In this document: piece after piece, positions 29,285 to 38,711 of the stretch
Position numbering within the stretch: position 1 is the stretch's first letter
Layout of the letters: each line of letters opens with the position of its first letter
Notes under the pieces: model-generated
What the model saw: the letters and a program-made list of their open reading frames with translations, nothing else
What the model was told of the DNA's origin: nothing
The model's database searches: none
From: Candidatus Endonucleibacter sp. (ex Gigantidas childressi)
Lineage (GTDB): Bacteria > Pseudomonadota > Gammaproteobacteria > Pseudomonadales > Endozoicomonadaceae
Assembly (NCBI GenBank): GCA_030674875.1
Contig: JASXSU010000003.1
Location: forward strand, 784,076-848,075
Length of the DNA stretch: 64,000 nt
Direction of reading: 5' to 3'
Position numbers and translations under genes: made by a program

Positions 29285-29705
29285 CGAATTCATATACTAA
29301 GTGCGACACCCAATTTAATAAAAACGATGAACTGCGATACCCTTAGTTTTTTGCTCCAACAGGCGAACGATAAAATTAATGAGTAAAATGCCTGAGCAAT
29401 TTAAAACCATTACATCAGATAAAGGCACCGAGTTTCACCAATATAAGAAAGTTGAAGAAGTGACTAATTGCCCTTATTACTTTGCCAACCCACATCACTC
29501 ATGGGGACGTGGTACGAATGAAAAGACCAATGGTTTGATCAGACAATACTTAGTTAAGGGAGCATCAGTGGCAGGACTAACTCAGCAACGATGTAATATC
29601 ATCGCGGCCAAATTAAATACAAGACCAAGGAAGCGGTTAGCTTATAAAACACCGGAGCAATGCTTTTATGAATAACTCCTTTTGTCGCACTTCAAACTTG
29701 ATACT
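29285..29705 (+). mobile_element. IS30-family element, internally deleted
   Basis: The left end (about 29285-29370: GAATTCATATACTAAGTGCG ... TTAGTTTTTTGCTCC) matches the fragments at 35580 and 49560-49630. It then jumps to the last ~98 codons of an IS30 transposase (29379-29675: SDKGTEFHQYKKVEE, HHSWGRGTNEKTNGLIRQYL, RPRKRLAYKTPEQCF). The right end reaches CTTGATACTAAG at about 29705. The N-terminal HTH part is gone, so it is inactive. Confidence 0.85.
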
Positions 29706-30609
29706 AAGTATTGACAAGGCAACACATTTGAAACCTTCTGATGCCAAGCCATCAGGAGAAAAACTTCAGAAAATCTTAGCTGGGGTAGGAATAGGATCTC
29801 GGCGAGAAATGGAACGCTGGATCACGGCTGGTCGTGTGTCTATTAATGGCAAAAAAGCCACTATTGGCGATCGAGCTTGCAGTAGAGATACTATTTCAGT
29901 GGACGGTAGGCCTGTCAAGCTAGATACGTATAACTCCAATATTCGTAGAGTTATTGCCTATAACAAGCCAGAAGGGGAAATTTGTAGCCGTTCTGACAAG
30001 GCAGGGAGGCCCTGTATTTTCGATAAGCTACCCCGCCTTAAGGGAGAACGCTGGATAGCCATAGGTCGACTGGATTTGAATACATCGGGTCTACTACTTT
30101 TGACCACTGATGGCGAGCTAGCCAATCGACTGATGCATCCTTCCAATACCATTGAGCGTGAGTATGCTGTGCGTGTTATGGGAAATATCCTCCCTCAAAA
30201 TATAAAGAAATTGTACGATGGCGTAGAGTTAGACGATGGTCCTGCTCGCTTTACTGATATAGTTAGCTCCGGTGGTACGGGCATAAATCGCTGGTTTCAT
30301 GTCTGCCTTGCGGAGGGTCGAAACCGTGAAGTGCGACGTCTTTGGGAGTCTCAGGGACTTACAGTAAGCCGCTTGAAAAGAGTGCGCTTTGGAAGCACAA
30401 TTATACCTGATGGTCTACGGGTCGGTAGGTGGCAAGAGCTGGAAAGAAAACAAATAGACCTGCTATCGGCTCAGGTTGATCTGGAACCGGCAAAATCTTA
30501 TGAAAAAAAGAAAACCGAGCTCGTCGGCAAGCAAGTTCCTCGCGTAAAACAACAACGTAAACAACCAGCTCACAGTAGAGTCCATTCCGATCGACGCCGA
30601 ATAAAATAA
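29668..30609 (+). CDS. rluB: 23S rRNA pseudouridine synthase RluB
   Basis: Makes pseudouridine 2605 of 23S rRNA. 313 residues in this frame: S4-like RNA-binding domain (EKLQKILAGVGIGSRREMER, from about 31), the catalytic GRLDLNTSGLLLLT (Asp136), and EGRNREVRRLWESQG, followed by a basic tail. The only ATG upstream of the conserved domain (29668) lies inside the IS30 element, overlapping the transposase stop (ATGAATAA), and encodes about 30 non-family residues. The native start appears to have been replaced by the insertion; a TTG near 29728 is an alternative. scpA/scpB, the usual neighbours, are absent. Confidence 0.9.
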   Translation: MNNSFCRTSNLILSIDKATHLKPSDAKPSGEKLQKILAGVGIGSRREMERWITAGRVSINGKKATIGDRACSRDTISVDGRPVKLDTYNSNIRRVIAYNKPEGEICSRSDKAGRPCIFDKLPRLKGERWIAIGRLDLNTSGLLLLTTDGELANRLMHPSNTIEREYAVRVMGNILPQNIKKLYDGVELDDGPARFTDIVSSGGTGINRWFHVCLAEGRNREVRRLWESQGLTVSRLKRVRFGSTIIPDGLRVGRWQELERKQIDLLSAQVDLEPAKSYEKKKTELVGKQVPRVKQQRKQPAHSRVHSDRRRIK

Positions 30610-30751
30610 AGAAGGATAAGGCCAAAAACCCAAGGAAAAGACTATTGATTTAAACCTCTCAGCCAGTTCATATAACAAGGCTCCTTGGAGGCTTTGAGGC
30701 TCTTGATTACTCTCACTAATCTAGTTAGCTTCAATGGCGTTTACTCATACC

Positions 30752-32125
30752 TTAAGTGGTAACTGGTATAGAAGACATTTTCCGATAACTTTTCATGATT
30801 TCGGAAATCAAAAATGCCAATTCAAGGGCTTGATCTGCATTAAGCCGAGGATCACAATGTGTATTATAACGATGACCAAGAGTATCGACAGTTACCTCAT
30901 AGGATCCACCAATGCATTCTGTAACATTTTGACCAGTCATTTCAAAGTGAACACCCCCTGCATAAGTCCCCTCCGCTTGGTGCACGGAAAAAAACTGTTT
31001 GACCTCCTGTAGAATTCGAGAAACTTCACGGGTTTTAAATCCGGTACTGGCTTGAAAAGTATTGCCATGCATCGGGTCGCAACACCAAAGTACCGCCCGA
31101 CCTTCCCGCTCAACTGCCTTAATAAGGGCTGGTAATCCATCTTCTACTTTATCTGCCCCCATCCTAACAATAACGGTTACACGACCTGCATTATTTGTTG
31201 GATTCAAAATATCAAGTAATCGTAGCAAATCGTCTGGTAATAAGCTTGGCCCTGCTTTCAGTCCAATAGGGTTCTGTATCCCTCGAATAAACTCTATATG
31301 TGCACTGTCTATCTGACGAGTTCTATCGCCTATCCATAACATATGCCCGGAACAGTCATACCAAAGATGACTATTACTGTCCTTTCTAGTCATAGCTTGT
31401 TCGTAAGGTAGCAAAAGAGCTTCGTGAGAAGTATAGAAATTCGTTTCATTAATAGTTTTGGAGTGTTCGGATCTAATGCCACAGGCTTTCATAAAATTAA
31501 GCGATTCATCGATGCGATCGGCCACGAGACTGTATCGTTCAGCTTGAGGGCTATTGGCAACAAAATCTAAATTCCAGGCTTGCACCTGTTCAAGGGATGC
31601 CAGCCCCCCCTGTGAGAAAGACTTAAGTAAACTCAAGGTTGAAGACGCCTGATTGTAAGCTCGCACCATCCGCTCAGGATCAGGGATGCGTGACTCTGGT
31701 GAAAAGTCTGCACCATTAACAATATCGCCCCGATAAATCGGTAAATCAACACCATTTCGAGTTTCCATATTCGATGTTCTTGGCTTGGCAAATTGTCCTG
31801 CTATTCGGCCTACTTTTACAACTGGTACACTTGCGCCAAAAGTTAAAACTATAGCCATTTGCATTAGTACTTTAAAAGTATCCTTGATATTATCGACGCT
31901 AAATTCAGCAAAGCTCTCAGCACAATCACCTCCTTGAAGCAAAAATGCTTTACCGTTTACTGCCTCTGCCAAGCTCTTACGAAGTTCTTCGATTTCTTTA
32001 GTTGGAACCAGTGAAGGCCTAATGGCCAGATCTTTCTCTACTTGGTCAAGTTTATCTAAATCAGGGTACTCTGGCTGCTGGCAGATAGGCATACCTCTCC
32101 AGCTATTTGTGCGCCACGTTTTCAT
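30752..32125 (-). CDS. Class II 3-deoxy-7-phosphoheptulonate synthase
   Basis: Condenses phosphoenolpyruvate and erythrose 4-phosphate at the entry of the shikimate pathway. 457 residues, typical of the plant-like class II enzyme (not AroF/G/H): start [19 protein letters not shown], metal ligand Cys68 in [11 protein letters not shown], then [21 protein letters not shown], and late [18 protein letters not shown]. It is transcribed alone on the minus strand, convergent with rluB. With the trp genes at 10-12.7 kb it indicates aromatic amino acid synthesis. Confidence 0.95.
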   Translation of the reverse strand: MKTWRTNSWRGMPICQQPEYPDLDKLDQVEKDLAIRPSLVPTKEIEELRKSLAEAVNGKAFLLQGGDCAESFAEFSVDNIKDTFKVLMQMAIVLTFGASVPVVKVGRIAGQFAKPRTSNMETRNGVDLPIYRGDIVNGADFSPESRIPDPERMVRAYNQASSTLSLLKSFSQGGLASLEQVQAWNLDFVANSPQAERYSLVADRIDESLNFMKACGIRSEHSKTINETNFYTSHEALLLPYEQAMTRKDSNSHLWYDCSGHMLWIGDRTRQIDSAHIEFIRGIQNPIGLKAGPSLLPDDLLRLLDILNPTNNAGRVTVIVRMGADKVEDGLPALIKAVEREGRAVLWCCDPMHGNTFQASTGFKTREVSRILQEVKQFFSVHQAEGTYAGGVHFEMTGQNVTECIGGSYEVTVDTLGHRYNTHCDPRLNADQALELAFLISEIMKSYRKMSSIPVTT

Positions 32126-32246
32126 CTACGTCTCTCGAAATATCCAGCAAAAAACAAAGTAATCTGTGCAGCAGTTTACTTGACTCGGCTCATGTATTTT
32201 ATTTGCAGTACTAAAAAGAGCATAGCTAACACAAATTTCCTAACTA

Positions 32247-32282
32247 TACCCGTTATCATTGAATGTGTGAGTATACATCTTC
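32247..32282 (+). repeat. Solo TA-element end
   Basis: TACCCGTTATCATTGAATG with GTGAGTATA soon after, flanked by TA: the consensus left arm without the rest. Probably a deletion derivative. Confidence 0.55.
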
Positions 32283-32339
32283 GCATACTTTGGGTTCAGG
32301 CTTTAATTACAAAGCCTGCCTATTTCTATAAAAAGTAGC

Positions 32340-32687
32340 TCATTTTTCAGAGGGATTAACACCTTTAATAGCTTTAACTTCTTCATCGATGATAACTTTT
32401 TCCAATAATATCTCTTGAATATCATCACCTCCACCCTGACTGTCATCAACAATGATGATGCGGGTAATATCTTTTTCTATGGGTATTTTATAATAACCAT
32501 CCTCATCCTCATCCTCATCCTCATCCTCATCATCCTGACCCTCATCAAAAGAATCTAGTGTTTGCTCAAAAATAGCCGGTATCGTAACGGGAGGTTGGGT
32601 TGGCTCGTCTGTCGTCCAGAGTATTACACCTGCTACGATAGCTAATGCCCCTGCAATAACAAGAGCAATCGTTATTTCTTTTGTCAT
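32340..32687 (-). CDS. Small membrane-anchored acidic protein
   Basis: 115 residues. N-terminal membrane helix (ITIALVIAGALAIVAGVILW, residues 5-24), then a Pro/Thr linker and a run of alternating Asp/Glu encoded by a CATCCT-type tandem repeat (minus strand, about 32500-32535), then a mixed C-terminus. No family recognised. It stands between the DAHP synthase and a divergent glycosyltransferase. The acidic tract may bind cations or basic partners; that is a guess. Confidence 0.6.
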   Translation of the reverse strand: MTKEITIALVIAGALAIVAGVILWTTDEPTQPPVTIPAIFEQTLDSFDEGQDDEDEDEDEDEDGYYKIPIEKDITRIIIVDDSQGGGDDIQEILLEKVIIDEEVKAIKGVNPSEK

Positions 32688-32750
32688 ATAGATGCCTCAT
32701 AATCTATCCTATGCTTATCTTCCAGTACGATGGAAATAAGTTAACCCTTA

Positions 32751-33731
32751 ATGGTAGTAATAATGCAGAGAAATAAAGCGCCTTTTTTAAGCTGTGTGGT
32801 GCCAGTATTCAACGAAGGAGCAGTAATATCTTCCTTTATACTAGCACTAGCTGAGCAGCTATCCATACTTACCAGTCAGTTTGAAATAATCGTGGTTGAT
32901 GATGGCAGTAGTGATAATACTGTAAGCTTAATAGAACCATTTTACGCAGACTTTCCAGTAAAGCTGATTACCTTATCACGAAACTTTGGTAAGGAGGCGG
33001 CTCTTACAGCAGGTATTGATGCCTGCATAGGTGACGTAGCACTTCTTATTGACGCAGACTTTCAGCATCCGCTTGCTATGATCCCAGTATTTCTCAATTA
33101 CTGGGAAAAAGGGTACGACATGGTTTATGGTATTCGCAAAGATCGTAGAGATGAATCATTTTTGAAAAAAAAAGGCGCTCACTTTTTTTATAAAATCATG
33201 AGTTTCAGCACCGGCGTTGAAGTACCGGCTAATGCCGGTGACTTTCGCTTGATGAGTCGCAATGTTATTGAAGCCTTGAAAGCCCTACCTGAGCGGGGGA
33301 GGTTTATGAAGGGCATATATGCTTGGGTTGGTTTCAAAAGTATAGGTATACCATTCGATGTACAAGAAAGAGCGGCTGGTGAGACTGCTTGGAATTATCG
33401 AAAGCTAACCGGTCTAGCTCTATCTGGCATCACTTCATTCACAAGCATACCATTACGAGTGGTTGGTATTATAGGCTTGGTTATATCCCTAGTATCAGTG
33501 CTCTATGCGCTAGTGACCATATTTCAGACGCTGTTTTTAGGCACTGATCTGGCGGGATGGCCCACCATCGTCACGGCGATCACGTTTATTGGCGGCATTC
33601 AGCTTCTTTCCCTGGGAGTACTCGGTGAGTATATAGCAGGTATTTTTAATGAGGTTAAAAAGCGCCCAACGTATCTTATTAACAAGCAGCGAGGCTTTGA
33701 AAAAGAACAAGATAATGCACCAACTCATTAA
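32751..33731 (+). CDS. GtrB/DPM1-like family 2 glycosyltransferase
   Basis: Probably transfers a sugar from a nucleotide donor to polyprenyl phosphate at the inner membrane. 326 residues: GT-A domain (CVVPVFNEGAVISSF, IIVVDDGSSDNT, metal motif in LLIDADFQHP) and two C-terminal membrane helices (about 230-290). ATG 32751 or ATG 32763 could start it; neither has a good Shine-Dalgarno. It overlaps the next gene by 17 bases, giving a three-gene operon with a GtrA-like flippase candidate and a ChbG-type deacetylase. Confidence 0.9.
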   Translation: MVVIMQRNKAPFLSCVVPVFNEGAVISSFILALAEQLSILTSQFEIIVVDDGSSDNTVSLIEPFYADFPVKLITLSRNFGKEAALTAGIDACIGDVALLIDADFQHPLAMIPVFLNYWEKGYDMVYGIRKDRRDESFLKKKGAHFFYKIMSFSTGVEVPANAGDFRLMSRNVIEALKALPERGRFMKGIYAWVGFKSIGIPFDVQERAAGETAWNYRKLTGLALSGITSFTSIPLRVVGIIGLVISLVSVLYALVTIFQTLFLGTDLAGWPTIVTAITFIGGIQLLSLGVLGEYIAGIFNEVKKRPTYLINKQRGFEKEQDNAPTH

Positions 33732-34086
33732 GTTCGTGGTTGTTGGCTCTATTGCTGCTGTTATACACCTTGGTATTCTTCGATGGACTGTTGAATACTT
33801 TGCAATACCTCCCTTGTTTGGTAATGCCGTTGCGTTTGTTGTTGCTTTTATTGTTAGCTATACAGGTCAAAGTCTCTGGACTTTTAGTCATAAGAAGCAT
33901 GAGCATACCGGAACCCTAGCTCGCTTTCTAATTACCCAGTTATTATGTAGTTTTGCCCTTAATCAGAGCCTTTTCGCAGCGTTCCTTGCATTTTCAGGCC
34001 TTAACTATATGGTGATCAGCTTTATCGTTTTGATTACCGTTCCGCTGGTGACCTATACCGTGAGTAAGTACTGGGTGTTTAAATGA
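33715..34086 (+). CDS. GtrA-like four-helix membrane protein
   Basis: 123 residues from ATG 33715 (HQLIKFVVVGSIAAVIHLGI), four predicted membrane helices, and the typical GtrA ending YTVSKYWVFK. GtrA-like proteins are thought to move polyprenyl-linked sugars across the inner membrane. A longer frame begins at 33649, inside the glycosyltransferase gene, but the family starts at the internal Met. Its stop overlaps the next ATG (ATGA at 34083). Confidence 0.88.
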   Translation: MHQLIKFVVVGSIAAVIHLGILRWTVEYFAIPPLFGNAVAFVVAFIVSYTGQSLWTFSHKKHEHTGTLARFLITQLLCSFALNQSLFAAFLAFSGLNYMVISFIVLITVPLVTYTVSKYWVFK

Positions 34087-34943
34087 AACAGATCTCATTG
34101 TGTGCTGATGACTTCGCTATCGCACCAACTGTGTCTAAGGCGATTTTATCTTTAGTTAATAAAAATTCTATCCAAGCCGTCAGTTGCATGGTGACGACGC
34201 CTGGCTGGAAAGTTGAAGCACTAGGCTTGCAAGAATATTCTGATCAAATTGATATTGGCCTGCACCTGAACTTCACTGAAAATACAGGGCTGACATCAAA
34301 CTACAAAAAAGGCTTTCCAAATCTGGCTAAAATACTGATTATGAGCCACCTTAGGGCCCTGAATTACAATCAGCTGTTTGAAGAAATTCATGCCCAGGTC
34401 AATTGTTTTATTAATACCTTAGGCAGAGCTCCAGATTTTATTGATGGTCATCAGCATGTTCATCATTTACCTCAAATCAGAAACGCACTTCTAGCCGTTA
34501 TGAAAGAAAAGCTCCCCCCTGACTCAACCTGGGTTCGGAGCGTTTCTCCTATTGTTTGTCAAAAGAAGAATCTGAAAAATCTCATTATCGAAGGTAGTGG
34601 TGCCCAGACTCTTCGGGGTGCATTAGCAAGAATGGCATATAATACAAACAAATCTTTTGCCGGTGTTTATTCTCTTTCGCCCAAAGAAGCCTTTAGGCCT
34701 TTGATGCAATTATGGTTGAGGCGCTTATCCGATGGGGGGCTTATTATGTGCCATCCTGGGCAGATAGATAGAAATAACGGTTGTTCAGAAAAGATAGATC
34801 ATGCTGAAGCTAGGCAAATTGAATTTGACTACCTTGGCAGTACTAAATTCACAGATGACTGTAAAAATGCCAAGGTTCAGCTTATAAAGCCTAGTGCCAC
34901 TTTCAAAAAAATCAGACCTATTACTTATGGTGAAAATCATTGA
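34083..34943 (+). CDS. ChbG/HpnK (YdjC-like) carbohydrate deacetylase
   Basis: 286 residues. Metal-site motifs of the YdjC family: ADDFAIAPTVSKAI at the N-terminus, LHLNFTE, and DGHQHVHHLPQIR in the middle; CHPGQID near the end. Such enzymes remove N-acetyl groups from sugars (ChbG on chitooligosaccharides, HpnK on hopanoid intermediates). Being coupled to GtrB- and GtrA-like genes suggests the substrate is a lipid-linked or envelope amino sugar rather than a free nutrient. Confidence 0.88.
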   Translation: MKQISLCADDFAIAPTVSKAILSLVNKNSIQAVSCMVTTPGWKVEALGLQEYSDQIDIGLHLNFTENTGLTSNYKKGFPNLAKILIMSHLRALNYNQLFEEIHAQVNCFINTLGRAPDFIDGHQHVHHLPQIRNALLAVMKEKLPPDSTWVRSVSPIVCQKKNLKNLIIEGSGAQTLRGALARMAYNTNKSFAGVYSLSPKEAFRPLMQLWLRRLSDGGLIMCHPGQIDRNNGCSEKIDHAEARQIEFDYLGSTKFTDDCKNAKVQLIKPSATFKKIRPITYGENH

Positions 34944-35147
34944 GCTTGCATGATTAACACTAAGTACCAGAGCTAAGGGGGGGGCTACGAATAATGACAT
35001 TACTGTTATTGTACAGATTGATAAGTCGAGTTTGAAGAATATTGTATACCCTATCTTTTACTATGTTTCTTTGGCTTTTCCATTGAAGGTTGTAAATTTT
35101 TAAAATCATGGTTAGCTCATTGTTTTGAAAGCATCTAAAATACCACT

Positions 35148-35552
35148 ATGAATATACTTTTTTTGTTAACTATAGGCAGTGGTGCCTTTATCTACTGGTT
35201 TTATACTTCAAAAGCTAAAGAAGCGGCTATTGCTTTTTGTGTAAAAACCTGCAATGAAATGAACTGTTTATTCCTTGATGATTCTGTGGTTTGTTATCGT
35301 ACTAGAATAAGGCGTGCGCCTACTGGGCAGCTTTCTCTGCTGAGAAGCTATCGCTTCGAATATACTCCCGCTGGGTATGATCGGAGGCAAGGTGAAATGG
35401 AGTTATTAGGCAGTCGACTTTTGTTTATGGCGATTGATGACCCAAGCCAAATAGAACCCAGTCTCAAGCACTCATTAATATTGTCAGCTTCCTTCACCAA
35501 GAATTCTGATATTGTCACTAATGCATCAAACAAGTCAGATTATCTCGATTGA
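35148..35552 (+). CDS. DUF3301 domain-containing membrane protein
   Basis: 134 residues. One N-terminal membrane helix (ILFLLTIGSGAFIYWFY), then the DUF3301 pattern AIAFCVKTCNEMNCLFLDDSV and SYRFEYTPAGYDRRQGEMELLG. Short gammaproteobacterial family of unknown function. It follows a TA-rich gap containing a weak repeat fragment (about 35042-35098) and precedes IS30 debris. Confidence 0.85.
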   Translation: MNILFLLTIGSGAFIYWFYTSKAKEAAIAFCVKTCNEMNCLFLDDSVVCYRTRIRRAPTGQLSLLRSYRFEYTPAGYDRRQGEMELLGSRLLFMAIDDPSQIEPSLKHSLILSASFTKNSDIVTNASNKSDYLD

Positions 35553-35579
35553 GAATTGTTACTATGTTATTAGCAAGGT

Positions 35580-35750
35580 CGAATTCATATACTAAGCGAC
35601 ACCCAATTTAATAAAAACGATGAACTGCGATATCCTTAGTTTTTTGCTCCAATCACGAAGTAAAAACCTATGAAGTATCAACAGCTCACCGAGGGTGATA
35701 GATATATGATAGTCGCGCTAAAATGACAAGGATTAAGTTTTCTTGAGGGG
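35580..35750 (+). mobile_element. IS30-family left-end fragment
   Basis: GAATTCATATACTAAGCGAC, then TTTTTTGCTCCAATCACGAAG and the first transposase codons MKYQQLTEGDRYMIVALK followed by an in-frame TGA (Trp in the copy at 49.5 kb). Truncated after about 30 codons where the 210-bp repeat begins. Confidence 0.8.
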
Positions 35751-35960
35751 GGTTATTTCCTGATTTATGGCATAGCCGACGAAATACAGGCCTGCTGTTA
35801 GGGTATAAAATTCAGTGTTTAGCTGTCTTATTTTCAATTTAACAAAAACTCACCATGTAGGTGAAATTCTGAGAGGTGTGTATTTTATCTTACAGGCCTT
35901 GCACTGTCGTATGGTAATGGTCTTGTTTCTGGTTTTAAATCACGAATTCAGGTGAAATAT
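35738..35960 (+). repeat. 210-bp repeat, copy 3 (diverged)
   Basis: Matches 19963-20180 and 23942-24165 over its length (TTTCCTGATTTATGGCATA, AAAACTCACCATGTAGGTGA, GAGAGGTGTGTATTTT, CACGAATTCAGG). About 15-20% different by eye. Confidence 0.75.
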
Positions 35961-36237
35961 ACTCTGAGTTTGCCTTTGTCGCACGGTATAAGTTGGTGGA
36001 ACTACTACGCAGTACGCACAGTACAAGCTGTGTTATGAAGGTGATTCGGACTTGATGTGTGGTCAGATAAACCTTAATATCCGTGGTTGAGTTAATTTCT
36101 TTCATGTTCAACATCGTAATCTGTCTAGTGGGTAAAAAGACCGTGCAGATTACCTTATGGAGGGGAGTCGGCTCATGCTAACTTTCCTTTGAACATTACT
36201 GTTTGCAAGTTTTTTTCCTCGTACATAGGGTGGTGAT

Positions 36238-38037
36238 ATGAAGTGTTGCATGCTGATTCGTTATATTTATTTGTTATTTATTGTTGTTTTTTTTCATAGT
36301 GCTGGGGTGCTTGCAGCTACTGATACAGGGATTGCAGGCTGTGTTGATGTGGGTGTGGATGATACGATAGTATATCTTCCGAGTAATGTGGATCCTACAT
36401 ATGAAAAGGATATTATAGCTAGGGCGTTAAAAAAAGGAGTTTTTCAACAAACAAAAATCTCTAATGACAAAATGTTACCTCTTAAAGTGATGGGGCATAT
36501 TGTTTGGGTGTCTATTATCTCTTTTGGGATGGGGATGAACTTGCTCGTTATTCATCTAGAAGGCGGGGGGTGTTCAAATATTTTAACAAGTGATAGTGCT
36601 TATAAAAAAATTGGGGCTGTCATTGGGGGTGCGCCTCTTGCGGCTAGTGCAGTAAAGGATTTATTTTTCCATATGAAGGGGATGATAACAGGGAAACGCC
36701 AAACTTTTATGTCTTTTCTGCCTTGCTGTAAGGGTGATGAAGGCAATGATGTAACGCTTGATGTCGAGAGTTTGAATAGAGATGAGGTGGCTGTGAACTG
36801 TAATAAAAGTAGGAAGGCTACAGCTATAAATACTCTGTCTGTTGTGTTAAAGGTGGCGCTTGCTTTTGTAGATGTTTCTTATGATGCTTATGCTGCTGGA
36901 ATCTCAGGGGGGTGCTTAATGGGGCGTCCTTTCGGTTTTATAATTGGTTTGTTTTGGAATGGAATTCCTTCATTTGCAACCGCATTGCTGGGCTCAACGC
37001 AGTTTGTTGAACTTTTAGTTGCTCCTTTTAAAGGTGGTTCACCGCAAAACAGGCGCACTCGGGATCTTGTTACTGAATTTCGTGCATGTAGGCCTAGGCC
37101 TCTTGTGTCAAGCGAGGAAAGTGTCACGATATCCATGCTTCCTGAAAAAGATAGAGATGAATGGGTCGAGAGAGTTAGAGAAAAGTTGTTAGTTCAAAAA
37201 GTTGGTTTGTTGGAGGGGCTTGTGGCCAGAGATCAGTTAGAGAGTGATTTCACAGTTAGTAAAAGGAACGAGGTTATGAAGCTGTTTGGTGTCATGGCTC
37301 TGTCGCTTGTTGGTGGGTTTTCCATGGCGTCTATTTTTGCTTCGCAAACTATTCTGAGTCAAGTAGCTGAGAGTGGATTTAGTGTTAATGGCTCTCAAGT
37401 CACTTTTTCTGATCCGTCTTTGGGATTTTCTTTTGTTAATGAAACTTGCAACGCTATGGCGAATAATATAACGTTGATTAAGCAGCCGTTATCAGATCTA
37501 TCTACGTTTGCTATCTGGAGTTATCTTGCCTACGTGATCCAAGGAATAAATGTTACGTTTGTTTTTAGAAAAACTTGTATTGATCTGTATGACATGACGG
37601 GAATTGTGCTAGACAAAGAAAAGAGAGCTATATTTTCAAGCCAGTCAAAGTCTTATAAATTTGGAAAGTGTATGGGGTTGGCGTTGGGAGTGTCTTTAGT
37701 GGGTCTCTATAGTTGGAATGCATTGGGAGCTGTGATACCAGCGCTTCAACAACAATATCTTTTTCGATGTGTCGGTAATATTATGGGAAATATTCCAGCA
37801 CCGATTTTCGTTGCATATGGTGTAGCTGCTTTGTCAGGGTTGTTTCTTCAGGGGCATAATATTATAGGGAATACATTAGAGGGCGTGTTCAATGCGGTTG
37901 GGCGTGCTTGTTGCTTTAAAAGTGCTAAAAGTGCGAATAAATATGAGTTGGAGGGAGGTGAGGATGATAGGGCAGGGTGTGAGCTTCTGTCTTTAGAAGG
38001 TGTTAAGGATGAGTTAGAACATAATAAGGATGAGTAG
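36238..38037 (+). CDS. Polytopic membrane protein of unknown function
   Basis: 599 residues with an AGGGTGGTG ribosome-binding site before ATG 36238. Signal peptide or first helix (IYLLFIVVFFHSAGVLA), then about seven further hydrophobic helices, for instance VWVSIISFGMGMNLLVIHL, LFGVMALSLVGGFSMASIF, GLALGVSLVGLYSWNALGA and FVAYGVAALSGLFLQG. A charged cytoplasmic-type loop (about 275-345) and an acidic C-terminal tail (ELEGGEDDRAGCELL) flank the helices. No transporter signature or family was recognised. It lies alone between IS30/210-bp repeat debris and an IS4 remnant, suggesting acquisition. Confidence 0.75.
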   Translation: MKCCMLIRYIYLLFIVVFFHSAGVLAATDTGIAGCVDVGVDDTIVYLPSNVDPTYEKDIIARALKKGVFQQTKISNDKMLPLKVMGHIVWVSIISFGMGMNLLVIHLEGGGCSNILTSDSAYKKIGAVIGGAPLAASAVKDLFFHMKGMITGKRQTFMSFLPCCKGDEGNDVTLDVESLNRDEVAVNCNKSRKATAINTLSVVLKVALAFVDVSYDAYAAGISGGCLMGRPFGFIIGLFWNGIPSFATALLGSTQFVELLVAPFKGGSPQNRRTRDLVTEFRACRPRPLVSSEESVTISMLPEKDRDEWVERVREKLLVQKVGLLEGLVARDQLESDFTVSKRNEVMKLFGVMALSLVGGFSMASIFASQTILSQVAESGFSVNGSQVTFSDPSLGFSFVNETCNAMANNITLIKQPLSDLSTFAIWSYLAYVIQGINVTFVFRKTCIDLYDMTGIVLDKEKRAIFSSQSKSYKFGKCMGLALGVSLVGLYSWNALGAVIPALQQQYLFRCVGNIMGNIPAPIFVAYGVAALSGLFLQGHNIIGNTLEGVFNAVGRACCFKSAKSANKYELEGGEDDRAGCELLSLEGVKDELEHNKDE

Positions 38038-38711
38038 GTAGGCCTGTGCTTAAGTTTTTAACTTGAATCCATGACTTCCTGATTGCAGCCACAATTTTCG
38101 TGCTTAAGAGTACCTAGTTAGGGGGAGTAATTCCTAGTTATCTGGCCAAAAAATGCTATAGCTTTTGGTGAAAAGATTTTGCCAGCCCTGTTGATTCATG
38201 GCATCACGCCATCAACACAGGGCATATTCTGGTAGTAATACTTATGGATATGAACTTAAGTGCCTTTTGCTCCATGCAGCGTAGAATATTATAGATTTAC
38301 GCTTCTAGGCTCATGACTTGGGTATTGGTGGAAAACTGTCTTGATGGTAAGCGTTCCGAATCAAGATCCGTTTTGAGCTCACTGTGAAATCGGTGGCTGG
38401 TGGTATGATCTTTTTGCGGAGCAATAATTTCATCATCACCGTCAAGATCTTTATCCAGTGTCGTCCACCGACCTTCTAGTTTATAATTCGTCCGTCTCTG
38501 TTTGGGTGCCATGTGACACCAGTATTTTCAAAGCATGGTAGCCACTTTTCTACCGTATAAGTTCTGCTGGTTTTTAATTTTATTATGTGATTCATCTATG
38601 TACGGGACAAAACATTCAGCAGATCTAAAAAAGAGGTTTGATCATTTTTTGCACATCTGTTTTTGAGTACCACTCTAAGCCTATCCAAGCCTATCCAAGC
38701 CTAATCGTAGA
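38038..38711. other. Gap between the polytopic protein and the IS4 remnant
   Basis: No intact gene. A minus-strand frame at 38297-38512 (including RTNYKLEGRWTTLDKDLDGD) may be a further decayed transposase piece, but I cannot place it. The motif TATGTACGGGACAAAA at about 38598 recurs near 48390 and (as TATGTGCGGGACAAAA) near 49282. Confidence 0.4.

Noticed and set aside
36238-38037. Reading the polytopic protein as an MFS or APC transporter
   Set aside because: The helices lack the sequence motifs of those families; helix count alone is not enough.
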